Shown piece after piece: positions 61,301 through 64,000 of a stretch of 64,000 nucleotides of DNA. The notes beneath the pieces were generated by a model. The model made no database searches. It was not told where the DNA came from and saw only the letters and a list, made by a program, of their open reading frames with translations. Location: positions 62,001-126,000 of the forward strand of contig NZ_SJSL01000003.1 in the NCBI RefSeq assembly GCF_004331695.1. The letters are read 5' to 3'. This DNA comes from Pedobacter psychroterrae (GTDB taxonomy: Bacteria > Bacteroidota > Bacteroidia > Sphingobacteriales > Sphingobacteriaceae). Each line of letters opens with the position of its first letter. Positions within the stretch are counted from its first letter, which is position 1. The position numbers and the translations under genes are program-made.

Positions 61301-64000
61301 TTTATTGTCAGATACAGCCATCATTTTTAACAGTCAATTGCCTGCAAATGAAACCGTGTTTGAAGAGCAGATTATGATTACAAAAAAAGGCTGGCGCATT
61401 GCCGGCAGGGCATTGGATGCTTTTAGCAAATTGGGTGTGAAAAACCTAACTGCATACGTTTGCCAACCGGGATTACAAAATGGGAGAGTGGTCTATTATA
61501 ATTTTGGACATGTAAAAGCCAATGATAATGGTGATTTTGTACTAACTGAATCGATACTATACCCACAGAGTACAGGATTTAAGGCCGACAAAAATGCTGC
61601 CCTTAAACTGGTAGCCCCGGGCTATAAAGAAATGATTATTGACCTGGGTAGGATCACCGTAGGATCACAATATTATAATGAACAGATCAATTTGGAGCCA
61701 TTGGGCAATGGATTATATGGCTATGTGGTTGATGCACAAGAACAGCGGTATAGCGTACCTGCCCGCATCAAAATGGTTGATAACGGCAAATGGGTAAACA
61801 CCGTGGCCTATTCTGGAGACAAACATAAGGAATCAATGAATTCTAGTCAGAACCTTGATATGACTGAACAGGTGAGGAATATGCAGCGGTTTAGCATTGA
61901 CCTTCCCGCAACTAAGGTCAAACTGGTGATCATGCCCTATGACAGGGCTTATCTGACTGATACGATAGAGGTTGATTTACCGCGGGGAGACCAGTTTATC
62001 GGGATGATCCCTTTAACATTGAGGACCCATAAAATGAGGATCCGGGTGAAACACCAGAATGATGAACTGGTGCCTGCACTGGTAACATTGGTGGAAACCG
62101 GTTCACAAGATACGATTATGCAGACTTCGGGCCTTGTGCAGCAGAGTACTGCTTATTTTAACTTTGTAAACAATGCGACTAAAAACTTTACGATACACGT
62201 AAAGCCGCTTAGCAACACGCCAGTACCGGGAAAGAAGTTATTCGTGCCACGGACATTTACAATAGAAAATGTTGACAACGGCATCGAGGAGCCCTATGAA
62301 TTGGAGGTGTTTCCTGGCAGGGCGATAACGGGAAAAGTAGCTTTTGATACCGGTGAGAAAGTGGCGGGGGCAAAGGTGTACATGGAATCAGGCTGGGGCG
62401 ATGCGACAGACAACTTCTCGATATCAGACTCAGAAGGTAATTATAGTATCGTTTTACCGCAGGTGGGCATTAGCGAATATACGCTTCGTGCGAATCATTA
62501 TGAAGAGGGCAAGACGTATGTTTCTGCTGAGAAGCTGGTTAAGCCCCAGGAAAACAAGGCTGATCTGCTGATTAAAATTGTAAAAGATATTGACATAAGC
62601 CGCCTGCTGGGCTTCAAAACTAAGATTACCGCCCTTAATTCCCAGGGAGATGGCGTCTATCAGGTCAGTGGCGAGCTTTACGACGTTCCGATGAACGGGA
62701 ACTTTGGCACCACGGACAGCATTCTGAACCGTAACCTCAGCTTTAGCAATGTCCTGGTGAAGACCTCTACTATTAAAAATTCGGCAGGAGTGCCACTAGC
62801 GGTACCAATTGAGAACATACCAACAGACAATCAAGAGCTGTCTGTATCCGTAAACAATGCGTTTAATGGGATACTACATGGTGCTGAGGGTCAGATTATG
62901 CTGATGAAAGGCAGTTCAGATACCACTGGTACGATCAACGGTAAGGTTAGGATACTGGACAATTCATTTCAATTTCCAAGCAGCTATATGCGCATGCAGG
63001 ACACGGATTTTTATCTGGGTATCCAGACAGCAGCAGAGACAATGCCTGTGTTTTCATCAGGACAACGTGGGGCGGTATCCGGGCAGTTTAAATTGACTAA
63101 CAAATTAGGAGGTGCCATATCATTTAAGTATTTAGGCTTCAATGGGGTAGCTGATATCCAGGGAGCGCGCACCAGTAGCCTTAAAGCTCAGACCATTCAT
63201 CTTTATATGAATTTAAGTACGGTATTGCCGGGGAATATTCCGTTAACCCTTAAAGCAGGCGAGGCACGCATTTCTAAAGGCGGGATTGGAAGGATTATTA
63301 CAACGGATACGCTCAGTTTTGCACTGGACGATTGGACTGTAAAGGCAAGCAAACCGCGCATGAATATGGCGGTATACAATACGGAGACGGGGGAAAGTTC
63401 GGAGATCGACAACAGTACCTGGACACTTTCTCCAAGCTCTGGCGGACTGGTGATTAAAAGCGGAGAGATCCTGACGAAGAAGTTGAATATTCCATTTACA
63501 AATATGACCATTATTCCGGGTGAGGAAGGCGTGGCCGGAGATCTTATTTGTCCCGACCTGATTGATAATAAATCACTTGATAAGCTGGATCTTAATATTG
63601 GGGGGATTGCAACACTTAAAATACAACAGGGTTCACAGGTATCTTTTATCTATGACAGGGGTGTGGGACGTGACGGAAGCGGACATTATAAGCTTTCGGT
63701 TACCTCACCGAATTATAACGGTTATGCAGCCTCTTTTAGCGGATTGGATGGAATGAGCGATCCTGCGCAGTTGTTTAAGATACAAATGATCAGTTTGCTG
63801 AGTAATGGGGAAGAATTGTTTGGCTTTGTGAACAACCAATCGATCACTTATTACAATCAAGTGAAATTCATGCCGACGACATTGTCGAGTACATCACAGA
63901 ACAGCTTCTCTATTGCGGGTAATCTGGATCTGGGGGTACCTTCCTTAAATACAGATTTTTATGATCGCCTGGTATACAGTAAGAATGGAACTGGTAATAA
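58371..64000 (+). CDS. Giant exported protein with Ig-like and carboxypeptidase-regulatory-like domains (3' end outside window)
   Basis: An uninterrupted frame of 1,876 codons, still open at the window end. A signal peptide ends near RAAAQ (residue 25). The mature part opens VNISIQILPPYPTKFTDYAS and has NLTNTS-type beta-sandwich strands, then GLPEGRYQLCARAYNYDNN and RNPNDAMMTATQPYFFEKEV to about residue 285. From memory this opening occurs in large Bacteroidota secreted proteins, some labelled TANFOR. Later come repeated CarboxypepD_reg-like units (about 311-430 and 590-690, with ITDNEGRFSFDF near 635), and another near 1320-1370 (SISDSEGNYSIVLP near 1350). Likely a surface fibre or scaffold. 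Translation starts 4 nt after the barrel gene. Confidence 0.88.
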   Translation, partial: MKRSFILKSVMMACLLFWQLRAAAQVNISIQILPPYPTKFTDYASKPHLMVVMLTNTSTVTQRIQLRGSITGDNGIEIRSRVGQRSTSPIELAAGETKSLNGSDIAKIIDYTRLDYVGITQNEFLTKGGLPEGRYQLCARAYNYDNNQPVSADEPVGCSNVFTISSLEPPVILSPMADQQIPSGPGQVFSIRWNTPASAPPSTKYRIRMVEMLGNRNPNDAIMTATQPYFFEKEVNSNIYVYNPADPQLTPGRKYALMVEAFDPFEAAVFRNQGRSEVIAFEYGLTEQVIAAVEEEVEEPEKETETLPKTPVIVKGTLKYRFPESPESGLFTLKNTRVYLEKVSARPKYKISDMRDTDPLDGVVATTDQAGNFELKFGMSVQDTALGIRYRLRIANPHYKAYEELLRIAPGDTIMLQQLVVDANSYELNVNVAESFNGDKGKYVPGATIKIYRLKSDKLNTELGIPFFEGDLLDSAKNWKEVGGKVLIASAVTPQADNAQDGAANSVNFKRLFRNLSQPGYHYLVSLEKGERVLAQHSFAELDQVRKGGSGAYLNKTNNEPPQDVVKDFAYNQSTNVTDLTLLKELTASPRSKVTGVMKYRFKYYSGVPAQPYANMKVSLRSSKDMKSVVDVAITDNEGRFSFDFANVDSTYQARAVRQGGRTVGVDQRVYYVVPEVKYYAVPNTEVMVQPWGDFDCGELVSMVQTYGVKINAEGVDKEAVPEAEVLVLRYAPETFKNQLPNLPEMNTNQEVSFGNGDALSNNYRVAGSNTGSLVAMQIVGQSESNTNNFTLLRKLYTESDGSSVTIKGLIPSTDINKDRYQIRVGSADRLSNSVAYQTEIFHFPYTIPPRPQPGIDVVDKNNLTVEGRLKNLRDQRYDPTWGYRETVTHDPGGALVTKGYDMGILQNSVSGVVGVKVNVPQVKALGGVRLGYSANGHSSWFESSDWKSLANSLPQAEVQGNSVLREVPNLFNTVGLLLSDTAIIFNSQLPANETVFEEQIMITKKGWRIAGRALDAFSKLGVKNLTAYVCQPGLQNGRVVYYNFGHVKANDNGDFVLTESILYPQSTGFKADKNAALKLVAPGYKEMIIDLGRITVGSQYYNEQINLEPLGNGLYGYVVDAQEQRYSVPARIKMVDNGKWVNTVAYSGDKHKESMNSSQNLDMTEQVRNMQRFSIDLPATKVKLVIMPYDRAYLTDTIEVDLPRGDQFIGMIPLTLRTHKMRIRVKHQNDELVPALVTLVETGSQDTIMQTSGLVQQSTAYFNFVNNATKNFTIHVKPLSNTPVPGKKLFVPRTFTIENVDNGIEEPYELEVFPGRAITGKVAFDTGEKVAGAKVYMESGWGDATDNFSISDSEGNYSIVLPQVGISEYTLRANHYEEGKTYVSAEKLVKPQENKADLLIKIVKDIDISRLLGFKTKITALNSQGDGVYQVSGELYDVPMNGNFGTTDSILNRNLSFSNVLVKTSTIKNSAGVPLAVPIENIPTDNQELSVSVNNAFNGILHGAEGQIMLMKGSSDTTGTINGKVRILDNSFQFPSSYMRMQDTDFYLGIQTAAETMPVFSSGQRGAVSGQFKLTNKLGGAISFKYLGFNGVADIQGARTSSLKAQTIHLYMNLSTVLPGNIPLTLKAGEARISKGGIGRIITTDTLSFALDDWTVKASKPRMNMAVYNTETGESSEIDNSTWTLSPSSGGLVIKSGEILTKKLNIPFTNMTIIPGEEGVAGDLICPDLIDNKSLDKLDLNIGGIATLKIQQGSQVSFIYDRGVGRDGSGHYKLSVTSPNYNGYAASFSGLDGMSDPAQLFKIQMISLLSNGEELFGFVNNQSITYYNQVKFMPTTLSSTSQNSFSIAGNLDLGVPSLNTDFYDRLVYSKNGTGN

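Noticed and set aside
1..64000. CRISPR arrays, tRNA or rRNA genes, insertion sequences
   Set aside because: I looked for regularly spaced direct repeats, cloverleaf arms and transposase motifs and saw none; small RNAs cannot be excluded by eye.

Overview
The window comes from a member of the Bacteroidota, most likely the Sphingobacteriaceae (Pedobacter-like). The evidence is a SusD-type C terminus, a fused SecDF, a DUF3276/PUR-like protein, an elongated NusB, the gene order nusB-DUF1573-yajC-ybbR-coaE, TAnnTTTG-type promoter boxes and the lack of obvious Shine-Dalgarno sites. Overall base composition is moderately A+T-rich. I found no rRNA, tRNA, CRISPR array or complete insertion sequence.

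Layout. (1) 1-6.3 kb: the 3' end of a polysaccharide utilisation locus. It holds the SusD tail, a strong terminator, two GH30 enzymes, a GH5 with a C-terminal CBM6-like domain, and a seven-haem cytochrome c. The substrate is probably a beta-glucan such as beta-1,6-glucan. (2) 6.4-19.5 kb: mostly core genes (DUF3276, ABC exporter, leucine-type dehydrogenase, nusB, yajC, ybbR, coaE, MBL nuclease, a tiny DUF5522 gene, MarR, ZIP transporter, PAP2, methyltransferase, glmM, cysteine desulfurase). (3) 19.5-24.5 kb: small secreted proteins, a BSP-type metallopeptidase, a GH92 alpha-mannosidase and a secreted nuclease. (4) 24.5-32.6 kb: accD, fbaA, GNAT, HMG-CoA lyase-like, secDF, folA-thyA. (5) 32.6-36 kb: gene debris, then a FecA-like TonB receptor with a perfect palindromic operator and a short GntR regulator. 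(6) 36-44 kb: a large hybrid sensor kinase and several small exported proteins, including a TonB-domain protein and a double-DTG aspartic protease. (7) 44-47.4 kb: an A+T-rich patch with an ECF sigma factor, a PadR regulator and a YefM/YoeB toxin-antitoxin pair. (8) 47.5-53.6 kb: a 23-residue tandem-repeat protein, a beta-helix protein and a cytoplasmic SGNH hydrolase / esterase / GNAT-nitrilase cassette. (9) 53.6-64 kb: a TPR histidine kinase, a divergent LytTR regulator, an outer-membrane barrel protein and a giant exported protein that runs off the window.

The most interesting locus is the last one. A reading frame of at least 1,876 codons starts 4 nt after the barrel gene and is still open at base 64000. 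It lies downstream of a LytTR regulator whose own promoter region carries direct repeats spaced 21 bp apart. Other points worth checking are a leucine-dehydrogenase homologue with Asn at the catalytic Lys position, the 11-1-11 palindrome before the TonB receptor, the multihaem cytochrome in a glycosidase operon, and the exact 23-residue repeat protein.
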